Translations under genes and position numbers: made by a program
Notes under the pieces: generated by a model
The model's input: the letters and a program-made list of their open reading frames with translations, nothing else
Database searches by the model: none
What the model was told of the DNA's origin: nothing
Shown: positions 36,089 through 45,445 of the stretch, one piece after another
Numbering within the stretch: position 1 is the stretch's first letter
Layout: the number at the start of each line of letters is the position of its first letter
Assembly: GCF_000224335.1 (NCBI RefSeq)
Contig: NZ_AFXZ01000025.1
Location: forward strand, 62,001-126,000
Direction of reading: 5' to 3'
Source of the DNA: Bizionia argentinensis JUB59
Lineage (GTDB): Bacteria; Bacteroidota; Bacteroidia; Flavobacteriales; Flavobacteriaceae
Length of the DNA stretch: 64,000 bases

Positions 36089-38736
36089 TGATTGATACAT
36101 CACTAAATAGCAACTTAATAAAAAAGCAGTTTTTCTGCTTTTTTTTATTTCTACCAAGTTTTGTTTTTTGTCAAAACAATTTAGAAGGATATATAAAAGA
36201 TACTAATAATACAATTATTACTGGTGCAAATATTATACTGATAAAAAACAATAATATTGAAATTATCACATACACTATTAGCAATAATAAAGGCTATTTT
36301 AAGCTAATGGCTAAAACAGGTGTTTATATTCTTAAAATTAGTTATTTAGGTTATAAAACTGTCTCAATAAGTGTTGAAATAAAAGAATCAGATTTACAAC
36401 TTAACGTCCTTACTTTAACAGAAAACAACACAGAATTAGAGGAGGTAATAATTAAAGCGGAAAATAATGGCATTGTTCAAAAAGGTGATGTTACGCAATA
36501 TAAAATTGATAAGTTTTTAAATGGAACGGAAGAAAACCTAAAGGATATAATAACAAAGCTGCCGGGTTTAGGTATTAATGAAGATGGAAAAATTACGGCT
36601 AACGGAAAAGTAATTGACAGACTGCTTATAGATGGCGAAAATTTATACAAAACGCAACACCAGTTAGCAACAGAAAATATAAATTCTGAAATGGTACAAG
36701 ATGCAGAACTAATACGCAATTACAAGGATTTTGAGTCTATAAGTCAAAATGACAAAACGGGTATTACAGCATTAAACATTAATATTAAGGACGAATTTAA
36801 AAATAAATTTACGGGTAATATAGAGACTCATTTAGGCATTAGTAATAAATACAAAATTAAAGCCGCTCTGTTTAATTTCAATAAAAAAATAAAATTCTCA
36901 TTAATACCAAGCGCTAATAATTTAGGGGAATCTACTATGAGTGTTCAGGATTACTATGCTTTAACAGACACTGATGCTAGAAATAATTCTAGAGGAGAAA
37001 GCAAAGTTACTTTCTCTAAACTCAATGATTTACCAAGGTTTTTAAATGAAAATAATAAAGTGAAATCACTACGAAATAATTTTATTACAGTAAGTAGCAT
37101 TGCAAATATTTCTAAAAAAACTAAAATAGATTTTTATGGTATTTTCAACAACAGCAAACAACATGAATTCAATGAAAGAGAAGTAAATTATAGTTCAAAT
37201 CAATTTCAAATTAATGAAAACAACGCTATTAAAGAAACAAATTATTTTGGTGTTTTTCAATTGAAGTCTATTTTTAAACCGAATAAGGATGCCGTAATTA
37301 CCTTTAACAATCATTTAAACATAGATAACTCGAGCAAAGAAAAAGAGATTTCAAGCGCATCAAATAATATAAGAGAACACAGTAAACCTAAAAAAACGCG
37401 TTTCAATTCAGAAATAATTTATAACAAAAATATTAATTCAAATATATTTAGTACTAGTCTATCATTTAATTATTTACAGAATAATAATGAACATGTTATT
37501 CGTTCTAATAATGCGTTTTTAAATATTGATTTTAATACTAATGATTATGTTGCTAATCAATCTGTAAACAAAGTGCTTCGTGAAACTAATTATAACGTTA
37601 ACTACACCCTATACCTTAATAAGGTTTCTATTAACGTATATAACACCACGAATTTTTCAAATAATAATTTCACATCTAACACAAACAATCTTCAAGATTA
37701 TTTCAATGATTTATCATTAAATAGTTTTTTAGCAAAAAACGGTGTTGATTTAACTATTAAATTGACAAAGAAAACAAATTATACCGTTGGTACAAACTAC
37801 AATTACATAATCAAAAATTTAAATAATTTTTCTAATAAAAAAAATTATTTAGGTTATAACACGTCACTAAAAACTGTTTTTAGTAGTAATAATATTGCAC
37901 AGCTTTCTTATAACTATTCTAGCGCTATAGCAACAATTGATTATTTAACAAATGGATTTCTAATTAAAGATTATAGAAATTTAATTAGAAATGAAAATGT
38001 ATTCTCAAGTGATTTATTACCCTATCACCAAATCGGTGCAAGTCATTTTATTTTCAAGCCGAAAACAAAATTTTCATATATTTTCAATGCTTCATATAAC
38101 ATAAAAGAAAAATCCATTGGAGACAATATTATAAATCAAGAAAATGTATCCATTTCAAGGAACAAAATAATCCATCAAGATAATTTCTTCAACTCATTTA
38201 TTTTTATTGATAAAAAATTTAAAAAAATACCTTACTCTTTTTCTGGAAGCATATCTTACAACAATAATAGTAAAGAATATTTTCAAGATAATATTGCATA
38301 TAATTTTAGAAGTGAAAACATATCGAGTATTATCAAAGTTGCAAGTCAATTCAAAAAATCGATTATTCATTTCAATATTGGCTATAAATATTCTAAAGAC
38401 AATTTTAAAGATCAAACAAATAAATCCTTTCTGATAGTATCACAACCCTATTTAAATTTGAATGGTAAAATTAAAAAGAATCTTTTTTGGTATATCAATT
38501 CTAACTACACGGTCTATAAAAACCAGAGTACTGAAAGAAACATCTTTAATATTAGTCCAAGATTAAGATTTACAAAAGAAAAATCTAAATGGGAATTTTA
38601 TTTAACAGGAAACAATATTCTTAACTTAAATAACAAATCAATTATTGAAAATAATAGCTCTCCAAGTTTTATTGAAGAAAAAACCACTTCTATTCTTGAT
38701 GGTTATATTCTTTTAGGCTCTAAACTAAAATTTTAA
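36088..38736 (+). CDS. TonB-receptor-like outer-membrane barrel protein
   Basis: An 882-residue protein with an N-terminal hydrophobic export segment (about 12-28), then a carboxypeptidase-regulatory-like domain (about 30-115, NNLEGYIKDTNNTIITGANI). A plug-like domain follows (about 115-240, LPGLGINEDGKITANGKVID), then a barrel to the C-terminal Phe. No TonB box is evident. The gene is extremely rich in Asn, Lys and Ile codons compared with etfBA beside it, which suggests recent acquisition or relaxed constraint. It is coupled to the GLPGLI gene, a pairing common in Bacteroidetes; the cargo is unknown. Confidence 0.85.
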   Translation: MIDTSLNSNLIKKQFFCFFLFLPSFVFCQNNLEGYIKDTNNTIITGANIILIKNNNIEIITYTISNNKGYFKLMAKTGVYILKISYLGYKTVSISVEIKESDLQLNVLTLTENNTELEEVIIKAENNGIVQKGDVTQYKIDKFLNGTEENLKDIITKLPGLGINEDGKITANGKVIDRLLIDGENLYKTQHQLATENINSEMVQDAELIRNYKDFESISQNDKTGITALNINIKDEFKNKFTGNIETHLGISNKYKIKAALFNFNKKIKFSLIPSANNLGESTMSVQDYYALTDTDARNNSRGESKVTFSKLNDLPRFLNENNKVKSLRNNFITVSSIANISKKTKIDFYGIFNNSKQHEFNEREVNYSSNQFQINENNAIKETNYFGVFQLKSIFKPNKDAVITFNNHLNIDNSSKEKEISSASNNIREHSKPKKTRFNSEIIYNKNINSNIFSTSLSFNYLQNNNEHVIRSNNAFLNIDFNTNDYVANQSVNKVLRETNYNVNYTLYLNKVSINVYNTTNFSNNNFTSNTNNLQDYFNDLSLNSFLAKNGVDLTIKLTKKTNYTVGTNYNYIIKNLNNFSNKKNYLGYNTSLKTVFSSNNIAQLSYNYSSAIATIDYLTNGFLIKDYRNLIRNENVFSSDLLPYHQIGASHFIFKPKTKFSYIFNASYNIKEKSIGDNIINQENVSISRNKIIHQDNFFNSFIFIDKKFKKIPYSFSGSISYNNNSKEYFQDNIAYNFRSENISSIIKVASQFKKSIIHFNIGYKYSKDNFKDQTNKSFLIVSQPYLNLNGKIKKNLFWYINSNYTVYKNQSTERNIFNISPRLRFTKEKSKWEFYLTGNNILNLNNKSIIENNSSPSFIEEKTTSILDGYILLGSKLKF

Positions 38737-38746
38737 ACACTTGGAA

Positions 38747-38782
38747 TCGAATATTTACTATGCATGCATAGCAAATATTCGA
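38747..38782. repeat. 36-bp near-perfect palindrome between the barrel gene and etfB
   Basis: The arms TCGAATATTT/AAATATTCGA and CTATGCA/TGCATAG pair with a single mismatch in between, centred on GCATGC at 38762-38767. No T-run follows on the plus strand, so it is not a normal terminator. Confidence 0.6.
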
Positions 38783-38842
38783 AATAAAATAATTAACTTC
38801 GTAATCTGAAAATAGTATACTTTTTAATATAAAAATAGAGAT

Positions 38843-39589
38843 ATGAAAATATTAGTATGTATTAGTCATGTACCTGATACGACTTCCAAGATTAATTTCA
38901 CTGATGGCGACACCAAATTTGACTCATCCGGTGTGCAATTTGTAATTAACCCGAATGATGAGTTTGGATTAACACGCGCCATGTGGTTTAAAGAAAAGCA
39001 AGGTGCCGATGTTACAGTTGTAAATGTTGGTGGCCCAGAAACAGAACCTACCTTGCGTAAAGCATTAGCTATTGGCGCAGATAACGCTATTCGCGTAAAT
39101 ACGGAAGCTAAAGATGGTTATCAAGTAGCCAAGCAATTAGCGAATGTCGTTAAAGAAGGTGGTTACGATTTAGTTATTGCTGGACGTGAATCCATTGATT
39201 ATAATGGCGGAATGGTTCCAGGCATGTTAGCTGGTTTAATTGATGCAAACTTTGTAACAAACTGTATTAGTTTAGAAGTAGATGGCACAAAAGCAACAGC
39301 TATGCGTGAAATAGACGGTGGAAAAGAAACTGTTTCAACTAGTTTACCATTAGTAATTGGTGGTCAAAAAGGATTAGTTGAAGAAAGTGATTTACGTATC
39401 CCTAACATGCGTGGTATTATGATGGCTCGAAAAAAACCATTAGAAGTTAAAGAACCAATTGATGCTGGAACGGAAACGGCTTCTGTTAAATTCGAGAAAC
39501 CTGCTGCAAAAGGCGCGGTTAAATTAATCGATCCAGATAACGTAGAAGAATTAGTAAACTTACTTCACAACGAAGCTAAAGTTATTTAA
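38843..39589 (+). CDS. etfB: electron transfer flavoprotein beta subunit
   Basis: A 248-residue ETF-beta/FixA. The characteristic MKILVCISHVPDTTSKINF start and the NPNDEFGL, ALAIGADNAIRVN and GRESIDYNGG segments (AMP-binding region) are present. It binds AMP and, with EtfA, carries electrons from acyl-CoA dehydrogenases. It is followed by etfA after a 107-base gap, and codon use is unlike the AT-rich gene before it. Confidence 0.96.
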   Translation: MKILVCISHVPDTTSKINFTDGDTKFDSSGVQFVINPNDEFGLTRAMWFKEKQGADVTVVNVGGPETEPTLRKALAIGADNAIRVNTEAKDGYQVAKQLANVVKEGGYDLVIAGRESIDYNGGMVPGMLAGLIDANFVTNCISLEVDGTKATAMREIDGGKETVSTSLPLVIGGQKGLVEESDLRIPNMRGIMMARKKPLEVKEPIDAGTETASVKFEKPAAKGAVKLIDPDNVEELVNLLHNEAKVI

Positions 39590-39696
39590 TCCTTTTTCAC
39601 CTCTTCAATGGAGGCAAATACAGGATAAAACAAATGATTATTAACGTTTCGTAGCGCTTTCCTTTGGAAAGGGTTGGGATAGGAAAAAATAAAATT

Positions 39697-40656
39697 ATGT
39701 CAGTTTTAGTATATACAGAATCCGAACAAGGAAAATTTAAAAAAGTTGCTTTAGAAGTTGCATCTTATGCAAGAGCTGTAGCAGACGAAATGGGTACTAC
39801 CGTAACGGCTATTACCTTTAACGCTGATGACACAAGCGTACTTGGAAATCATGGTGTCGATAAAGTATTAAAAGTTAATAATAGCGATTTAGAGAAATTT
39901 AACGCCAATGCTTATGCAAGTGCTATTTCTCAAGCTGCTGAAAAAGAAGGAACCAAAGTAGTTATTGTCAGTTCTAGTGCAGACAGTAAATATTTAGCAC
40001 CTTTATTAGCTATTAATTTAGATGCTGGTTATGCATCCAATGTGGTTGAAGCACCATCAAGTGTTTCACCATTTACTGTAAAACGTACGGCGTTTACAAA
40101 TAAAGCCTTTAACATGACAACCATTGATACTGATGTAAAATTGGTAGGTGTCTCTAAAAATGCTTTTGGTGTTAAAGAAAGTTCTGCTAGCGCAACTGCT
40201 GAAGACTTTTCGCCAAACGTTCCAGAATTAACTGTTCACGTTGATTCGGTTGATAAAATAACGGGGCAAGTAACTATTGCCGATGCAGATATAGTTGTTT
40301 CTGGTGGTCGTGGATTAAAAGGTCCAGAAAACTGGGGAATGATTGAAGAGTTAGCCGAAGTTCTAGGTGCAGCTACTGCTTGCTCTAAACCAGTAAGTGA
40401 TTTAGGTTGGAGACCACATGGTGAACACGTTGGACAAACAGGAAAACCTGTTGCTTCTAATTTATATATAGCTATTGGAATTTCTGGAGCTATTCAGCAT
40501 TTAGCTGGTATTAACGCATCTAAAGTCAAAGTGGTAATCAATACAGATCCAGAAGCTCCTTTCTTTAAAGCTGCTGATTACGGAATTGTAGGTGACGCTT
40601 TTGAGGTAGTTCCTAAACTAATTGAAAAATTAAAGGAATTTAAAGCACAACAATAA
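39697..40656 (+). CDS. etfA: electron transfer flavoprotein alpha subunit
   Basis: About 319 residues from ATG 39697 (MSVLVYTESEQG); an in-frame ATG 33 bases upstream gives an N-terminus unlike EtfA. The C-terminal FAD domain is clear: GGRGLKGPENWGMIEELAEV, SKPVSDLGWRPHGEHVGQTG and IAIGISGAIQHLAGI. It forms the FAD-containing ETF heterodimer with EtfB and feeds electrons to the quinone pool. Confidence 0.96.
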   Translation: MSVLVYTESEQGKFKKVALEVASYARAVADEMGTTVTAITFNADDTSVLGNHGVDKVLKVNNSDLEKFNANAYASAISQAAEKEGTKVVIVSSSADSKYLAPLLAINLDAGYASNVVEAPSSVSPFTVKRTAFTNKAFNMTTIDTDVKLVGVSKNAFGVKESSASATAEDFSPNVPELTVHVDSVDKITGQVTIADADIVVSGGRGLKGPENWGMIEELAEVLGAATACSKPVSDLGWRPHGEHVGQTGKPVASNLYIAIGISGAIQHLAGINASKVKVVINTDPEAPFFKAADYGIVGDAFEVVPKLIEKLKEFKAQQ

Positions 40657-40683
40657 ATATATATATTTTAAATTGTATTTATA

Positions 40684-40770
40684 AAAGAGCTGTTTAAGTT
40701 GGTGAAAATTACTAAAACTGTTTCGTTCAGTTTGGTAAAGTCCTAATTTAAACAGTTCTTTGTTTTTTAA
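40684..40770 (+). terminator. large branched terminator after etfA
   Basis: AAAGAGCTGTTTAA (40684-40697) pairs with TTAAACAGTTCTTT (40748-40761) with one G-U pair, followed by a T-run. A second stem (TTACTAAAACTG with CAGTTTGGTAA) lies inside the loop. Confidence 0.65.
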
Positions 40771-40776
40771 TAAACT

Positions 40777-41397
40777 ATGAGTTTAGTACGACTAAATATA
40801 AAAGGAATTTCTTACAGCCAAACGCAAAATGGCGCCTACGCATTGATTTTAAATGAAGTAGATGGCGATAGGAAATTGCCTATTGTAATTGGTGCTTTTG
40901 AAGCTCAATCCATTGCTATTGCTTTGGAAAAAGAAATTAGTCCCCCTAGACCACTTACTCACGACTTATTTAAAAATTTTGCAGATAGGTTTGATATTGT
41001 CATCAAACAAGTTATCATTCATAAATTGGTGGATGGTGTGTTTTATTCCAGTATTATTTGTGAACGCGATAACGTTGAAGAAATAATTGACGCTAGAACC
41101 AGCGATGCTATTGCTTTAGCATTACGCTTTCAAGCACCCATTTTTACTTATAAAAACATTTTAGATAAAGCAGGAATTTACTTGAAAATTAATCCTGAAG
41201 ATGAAGACGACTCCGAATCAGATAGTATTTTGGTAGACGATTTAATTGCCGAAGAGCTAGAAACTGGAAGTCCTAAATCGTCGGATAATTTCAAAGTAAA
41301 ATCGATTGACGAACTAAACGTCATGCTTAATGAAGCTGTTGCCAATGAAGACTACGAAAAGGCCGCCAAAATTAGAGACGAAATATCTAAACGATAA
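40777..41397 (+). CDS. bifunctional nuclease family protein with C-terminal UVR motif
   Basis: A 206-residue protein. Residues 1-125 match the DUF151 bifunctional nuclease fold (LPIVIGAFEAQSIAIALEKE, ARTSDAIALALRFQAPI). The last 30 residues (LNEAVANEDYEKAAKIRDEI) form a UvrB/UvrC interaction motif. DUF151 proteins have been reported to have DNase and RNase activity; the UVR motif suggests protein contacts. It is typical of Bacteroidetes and probably co-transcribed with the transporter 15 bases downstream. Confidence 0.9.
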   Translation: MSLVRLNIKGISYSQTQNGAYALILNEVDGDRKLPIVIGAFEAQSIAIALEKEISPPRPLTHDLFKNFADRFDIVIKQVIIHKLVDGVFYSSIICERDNVEEIIDARTSDAIALALRFQAPIFTYKNILDKAGIYLKINPEDEDDSESDSILVDDLIAEELETGSPKSSDNFKVKSIDELNVMLNEAVANEDYEKAAKIRDEISKR

Positions 41398-41412
41398 CCT
41401 ATTCATCACCTT

Positions 41413-43134
41413 ATGAAAAAGCTATTTTTAGCGTTTACAGCTATTTTATTCTCTATAAATGGGCTCTTTGCTCAAGATATTTCTAAAAAATGGGAGTTTG
41501 AATCTGTTAAAAATAATGTTGGTGAAAGTGCTATTACAGTTGAACCTTACACAGATATTTTAGATTTAAAAAACGGGGAATTCAATTTTTCATTGAAAGA
41601 TAATGATACAATAAGTGCAGCTGGTGATTATATGTATCAGAATAATTTATTAGTATTCTTCTACTCTAAACCTACCGAGACCTTAAAACGATATAAAATA
41701 ACCGAGCTTACCGACTCGACATTAGTTTTTACTGAAAAAGAGAAGATTTTCAGCTTTAAGGCTGCAAAATCGCTTGAAAACACAGGACTTGTTGCGCAAA
41801 TAATTGATGAAAACGCTATTAAACCAAGCCAAGGTTTTTCTTTTAACAGTCTTTGGCGTGGCGTTCTAGGAATGGTTTCATTGATTTTTATAGCTTTTCT
41901 ATTTAGTAATAATAGACGAGCCATAAATTGGAGAACCGTTGGAATTGGCATAACTTTTCAATTAATTATTGCTGTTGGTGTTTTAAAAGTACCATTTATT
42001 CAATCTACTTTTGAATGGGTTGGCGGTTTATTTATAAGTATTCTAGACTTTACACGTGCAGGAAGTAAATTTTTATTTGAAGGTCTTGTCGTAGACATGG
42101 ATACCTTCGGGTTTATTTTTGCCTTTCAAGTACTACCAACTATTATTTTCTTTTCAGCTTTAACGTCTGTTTTATTTTATTTAGGACTTATTCAACGTGC
42201 CGTAAAATTAATGGCCATGTTATTGAGTAAACTTCTTCAAATTTCTGGTGCTGAAAGTTTAAGTGTCGCAGGGAATATCTTTTTAGGCCAAACGGAAGCG
42301 CCACTTCTAATTAAGGCTTATTTAGAGAAAATGACCAAGTCCGAAATACTCTTGGTAATGATTGGTGGTATGGCTACTGTTGCGGGAGCCGTATTAGCTG
42401 CATATATTGGTTTTCTAGGTGGCGACGATCCTGCTTTGCGATTAATATACGCAAAACACTTATTAGCCGCCTCGGTTATGGCTGCGCCTGGAGCTATTGT
42501 AATTTCAAAAATATTATATCCTCAAACGGAAGAAATTGATAAAGATGTTTCGGTATCATCCGAAAAAATTGGTTCAAACCTTTTAGATGCTATTGCCAAT
42601 GGAACTACAGAAGGCTTACGTTTAGCTGTTAATGTTGGAGCCATGTTATTGGTTTTTGTAGCATTTATTGCCATGATTAACGGAATATTGGGTTGGGTTG
42701 GCGATTTTTCAACCATTAATACTTGGATGGCCGATAACACACCATATCCAGCATTATCTTTAGAAGCTATTTTAGGAACCATTTTTGCACCACTCATGTG
42801 GCTTATTGGCGTTGCTACGGAAGACATTATGATGATGGGACAATTATTAGGAATTAAATTAGCAGCCAGCGAATTTGTTGGGTATATACAGTTGGCAGAT
42901 TTAAAAGATATTTCTAACGAGGTCCATCTTAACTATAACAAATCCATTATTATGGCAACCTATATGCTTTGTGGTTTTGCGAATTTTGCATCTATCGGTA
43001 TTCAAATTGGCGGCATAGGATCTTTAGCACCAGGGCAACGAAAAACACTGTCTGAATTTGGTATGAAAGCCTTAATTGGTGGAACAATTGCTTCTTTAAT
43101 TTCAGCGACTATTGCAGGGATGATTATTGGTTAA
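41413..43134 (+). CDS. CNT-family nucleoside transporter with N-terminal periplasmic domain
   Basis: A 573-residue protein. A signal-like segment (1-20, ending FSINGLFAQ) is followed by a soluble lipocalin-like part (about 21-120, KWEFESVKNN). The rest, from about 143, is a concentrative nucleoside transporter: VAGNIFLGQTEAPLLIKAYL, a NupC signature, and GFANFASIGIQIGGIGSLAPGQ. It would import nucleosides with Na+ or H+. Its final codons are inside the duplicated repeat downstream. Confidence 0.9.
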   Translation: MKKLFLAFTAILFSINGLFAQDISKKWEFESVKNNVGESAITVEPYTDILDLKNGEFNFSLKDNDTISAAGDYMYQNNLLVFFYSKPTETLKRYKITELTDSTLVFTEKEKIFSFKAAKSLENTGLVAQIIDENAIKPSQGFSFNSLWRGVLGMVSLIFIAFLFSNNRRAINWRTVGIGITFQLIIAVGVLKVPFIQSTFEWVGGLFISILDFTRAGSKFLFEGLVVDMDTFGFIFAFQVLPTIIFFSALTSVLFYLGLIQRAVKLMAMLLSKLLQISGAESLSVAGNIFLGQTEAPLLIKAYLEKMTKSEILLVMIGGMATVAGAVLAAYIGFLGGDDPALRLIYAKHLLAASVMAAPGAIVISKILYPQTEEIDKDVSVSSEKIGSNLLDAIANGTTEGLRLAVNVGAMLLVFVAFIAMINGILGWVGDFSTINTWMADNTPYPALSLEAILGTIFAPLMWLIGVATEDIMMMGQLLGIKLAASEFVGYIQLADLKDISNEVHLNYNKSIIMATYMLCGFANFASIGIQIGGIGSLAPGQRKTLSEFGMKALIGGTIASLISATIAGMIIG

Positions 43135-43375
43135 CTCAATTCCTGCGCAGGCAGGAATCTCATTATAAATAAGGATACACCATAGAATTAAAAAAGCCTT
43201 TAACAAACAAGTGTTTCAGGCAATTTCACATTCAACCATTTAAATCCCGTTAACAACTTTTAATATCAATATAGAGTTTAATCTATTCCATTGAACTCTT
43301 TTTTTATTTTTCTATTATACTTCCATTATAATATGTGTAATTAAAAAGAGAGTCCTGCTGGCGTAGATATAAGAA
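43120..43375 (+). repeat. tandem repeat copy A (256 bp) after the nucleoside transporter
   Basis: This copy starts in the last transporter codons (ATGATTATTGGTTAA) and runs to a degenerate right end (GAGAGTCCTGCTGGCGTAG). It shares long identical blocks with copy B, such as AAGGATACACCATAGAATTA and CTTTAACAAACAAGTGTTTC. The left end has the 20-base palindromic unit ATTCCTGCGCAGGCAGGAAT at 43139-43158. No coding content beyond the first five codons. Confidence 0.85.
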
Positions 43376-43653
43376 ATGATTATTGGTTAACCCAATTCCT
43401 GCGCAGGCAGGAATCTAATTATAAATAAGGATACACCATAGAATTAAAAAAGCCTTTAACAAACAAGTGTTTCAGGCATTTTTATATTTAACCATATAAA
43501 CACCGTTATCCACTTTTAATATCATTTCAGATTTAAACCTATTCCATTGCATTCTTTTTTTTTACTTTTGCTTTCTATTATACGCGATTTAATATTGCAT
43601 ATAGTTTATAATATTTGGTGTAATTAAAAAGAGATTCCTGCCTGCGCAGGAAT
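43376..43653 (+). repeat. tandem repeat copy B with inverted 20-base ends, upstream of thyA
   Basis: It begins again with ATGATTATTGGTTAA and keeps the blocks of copy A with about 27 extra bases near the end. The 20-base unit at 43395-43414 is repeated in exact inverse orientation at 43634-43653, so the element has terminal inverted repeats like a MITE. The right end stops 6 bases before the thyA ATG. A TACTTTTG promoter box (43563-43570) present only in this copy could drive thyA. Confidence 0.85.
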
Positions 43654-43659
43654 AGAATT

Positions 43660-44484
43660 ATGAAACAATATCACGACCTAGTAAAACACGTATTAGAAAA
43701 CGGCAACGAAAAAGGAGACCGCACAGGAACTGGAACAAAAAGTGTATTTGGCTACCAAATGCGTTTTGATTTAAGTGAAGGTTTCCCCATGGTTACGACC
43801 AAAAAAGTACATTTAAAATCCATTATTCACGAACTTTTATGGTTTATTAAAGGAGATACTAACATAAAGTATCTCACAGATAATGGTGTTCGTATCTGGA
43901 ATGAATGGGCGGATGCTAATGGCAATTTAGGTCCAGTTTATGGTCATCAATGGCGAAATTGGAACAGTGATGAAATAGATCAGATTAAGGATATTGTAGA
44001 GACTTTAAAATCGAACCCTAATAGCCGACGCATGTTAGTTTCTGCTTGGAATCCATCGGTTTTGCCAGATACATCTAAATCGTTTGATGAAAATGTTGCC
44101 AATGGTAAAGCGGCTCTTCCTCCGTGTCACGCATTTTTTCAATTTTATGTATCCAACGGGAAGTTATCTTGTCAATTGTACCAACGTAGCGCAGATATTT
44201 TCTTGGGCGTACCATTCAATATAGGATCCTATGCTTTATTTACTATGATGATGGCCCAAGTTTGTGGCTATGAAGCAGGTGAATTTATCCACACCTTTGG
44301 AGATGCACATATTTACAATAACCATGTTGAACAATTGGAACTTCAGTTATCACGTGATATCAGACCACTACCAAAAATGATTATTAATCCAGAAATAACA
44401 AATATTTTCGATTTCAAATTTGAAGATTTCACGCTGGAAGATTATAATCCACATCCGCATATCAAAGGCGTTGTGGCTATTTAA
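43660..44484 (+). CDS. thyA: thymidylate synthase
   Basis: A 274-residue folate-dependent enzyme that methylates dUMP to dTMP. The catalytic cysteine is C156 in [36 protein letters not shown] and the [17 protein letters not shown] segments are all intact. The length matches the family. Dihydrofolate reductase, needed to regenerate its cofactor, is the next gene. Its 5' end abuts the tandem repeat. Confidence 0.97.
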   Translation: MKQYHDLVKHVLENGNEKGDRTGTGTKSVFGYQMRFDLSEGFPMVTTKKVHLKSIIHELLWFIKGDTNIKYLTDNGVRIWNEWADANGNLGPVYGHQWRNWNSDEIDQIKDIVETLKSNPNSRRMLVSAWNPSVLPDTSKSFDENVANGKAALPPCHAFFQFYVSNGKLSCQLYQRSADIFLGVPFNIGSYALFTMMMAQVCGYEAGEFIHTFGDAHIYNNHVEQLELQLSRDIRPLPKMIINPEITNIFDFKFEDFTLEDYNPHPHIKGVVAI

Positions 44485-44535
44485 AATCTCATTAATTAAA
44501 ATAAAACTGTATCTTTATAAGAAGCACTCATAATT

Positions 44536-45438
44536 ATGTTCGGAAAGAAAAAAGAAAGTACAACAGAAATTGATAAAGAGCAATTAGAACTTATAAAAAC
44601 GGCTCAAAAACGAATCAAACAAAAGAAACGGCTATATGCTCATTTCGTAATATTCCTTATTGGAGCTGTGTTTTTAATACTAGCAAATACGGTTTTAGGC
44701 ATAGGTCAAACTTTCAGACCTTTTGATATTGATTGGTTTGTATTCGCTATTGCCATTTGGTTGTTCATATTTATTTATCATTTATTTAGCGTTTTTATCA
44801 CCTCTAAACTATTAAGTAAAAAATGGGAAGAAAAACAATTAAATCAAATAGTCGCTAAACAAAAGAAACGTATTGCCGAACTAAAAGATCAAGTAGAACA
44901 AGACATTCCATTACCAGAAAGAAAGAGCTTGAGAGCGCCTTCTAGAAAATCTGATATTACGATTATAGTTGCTGCTGGCGAGAACAATTCCATTGGAAAA
45001 GACAATCAACTTATTTGGCATTTAAGCGATGACTTAAAACGTTTCAAAAACTTAACCAACGGCCACCATATTATTATGGGGCGTAAAACTTTTGAGACTT
45101 TTAAAAAACCATTACCAAATCGCAAACATGTTGTTATAACGCGTCAAGACAACTATCAAGTACCTGAGGGTGTTATTGTAGTTAATAATTTGGCAGATGC
45201 TTTGGATGCTTCTAGAACCGACAAACAACCGTTTATTATTGGTGGTGGCGAAATTTATAAACAAGCCATGGATTTTGCTGATAAATTAGAAATTACACGT
45301 GTTCATGCCGAATTTGAAGCCGATACTTTTTTTCCAGAAATAGATATGGCTAATTGGAAAGAAGTTACCAAAACACAACATCAAAAAGATGAAAACCATG
45401 CTTACGATTTTTCATTTATAACCTACATTAGACATTAA
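44536..45438 (+). CDS. folA: dihydrofolate reductase with N-terminal two-transmembrane domain
   Basis: A 300-residue fusion. Residues about 1-120 are a 2TM domain with membrane segments near 35-55 and 67-90 and charged Lys/Glu ends. Residues 141-300 are a complete DHFR: IVAAGENNSIGKDNQLIWHL with an acidic D165/D166 at the folate site, MGRKTFE at 181-187 and GGGEIYKQ at 236-243. It reduces dihydrofolate with NADPH, coupled to thyA upstream. The membrane part should tether the enzyme to the inner membrane. The frame is uninterrupted, so I do not think it is two genes. Confidence 0.9.
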   Translation: MFGKKKESTTEIDKEQLELIKTAQKRIKQKKRLYAHFVIFLIGAVFLILANTVLGIGQTFRPFDIDWFVFAIAIWLFIFIYHLFSVFITSKLLSKKWEEKQLNQIVAKQKKRIAELKDQVEQDIPLPERKSLRAPSRKSDITIIVAAGENNSIGKDNQLIWHLSDDLKRFKNLTNGHHIIMGRKTFETFKKPLPNRKHVVITRQDNYQVPEGVIVVNNLADALDASRTDKQPFIIGGGEIYKQAMDFADKLEITRVHAEFEADTFFPEIDMANWKEVTKTQHQKDENHAYDFSFITYIRH

Positions 45439-45445
45439 TTTTATT

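Noticed and set aside
38194-38434. two short frames inside the barrel gene, one on each strand
   Set aside because: They are shadows in a very AT-rich gene with a clear main frame.
39590-39696. possible control element between etfB and etfA
   Set aside because: A small GC-containing stem is visible but there is no matching known motif and the genes are normal partners.
43120-43653. CRISPR-like direct repeats
   Set aside because: Only two copies of a long unit with no spacers between short repeats, and no cas gene in the window.
43139-43653. insertion sequence
   Set aside because: Inverted ends are present but the interior is only about 220 bases with no transposase frame, so it is at most a MITE-like element.
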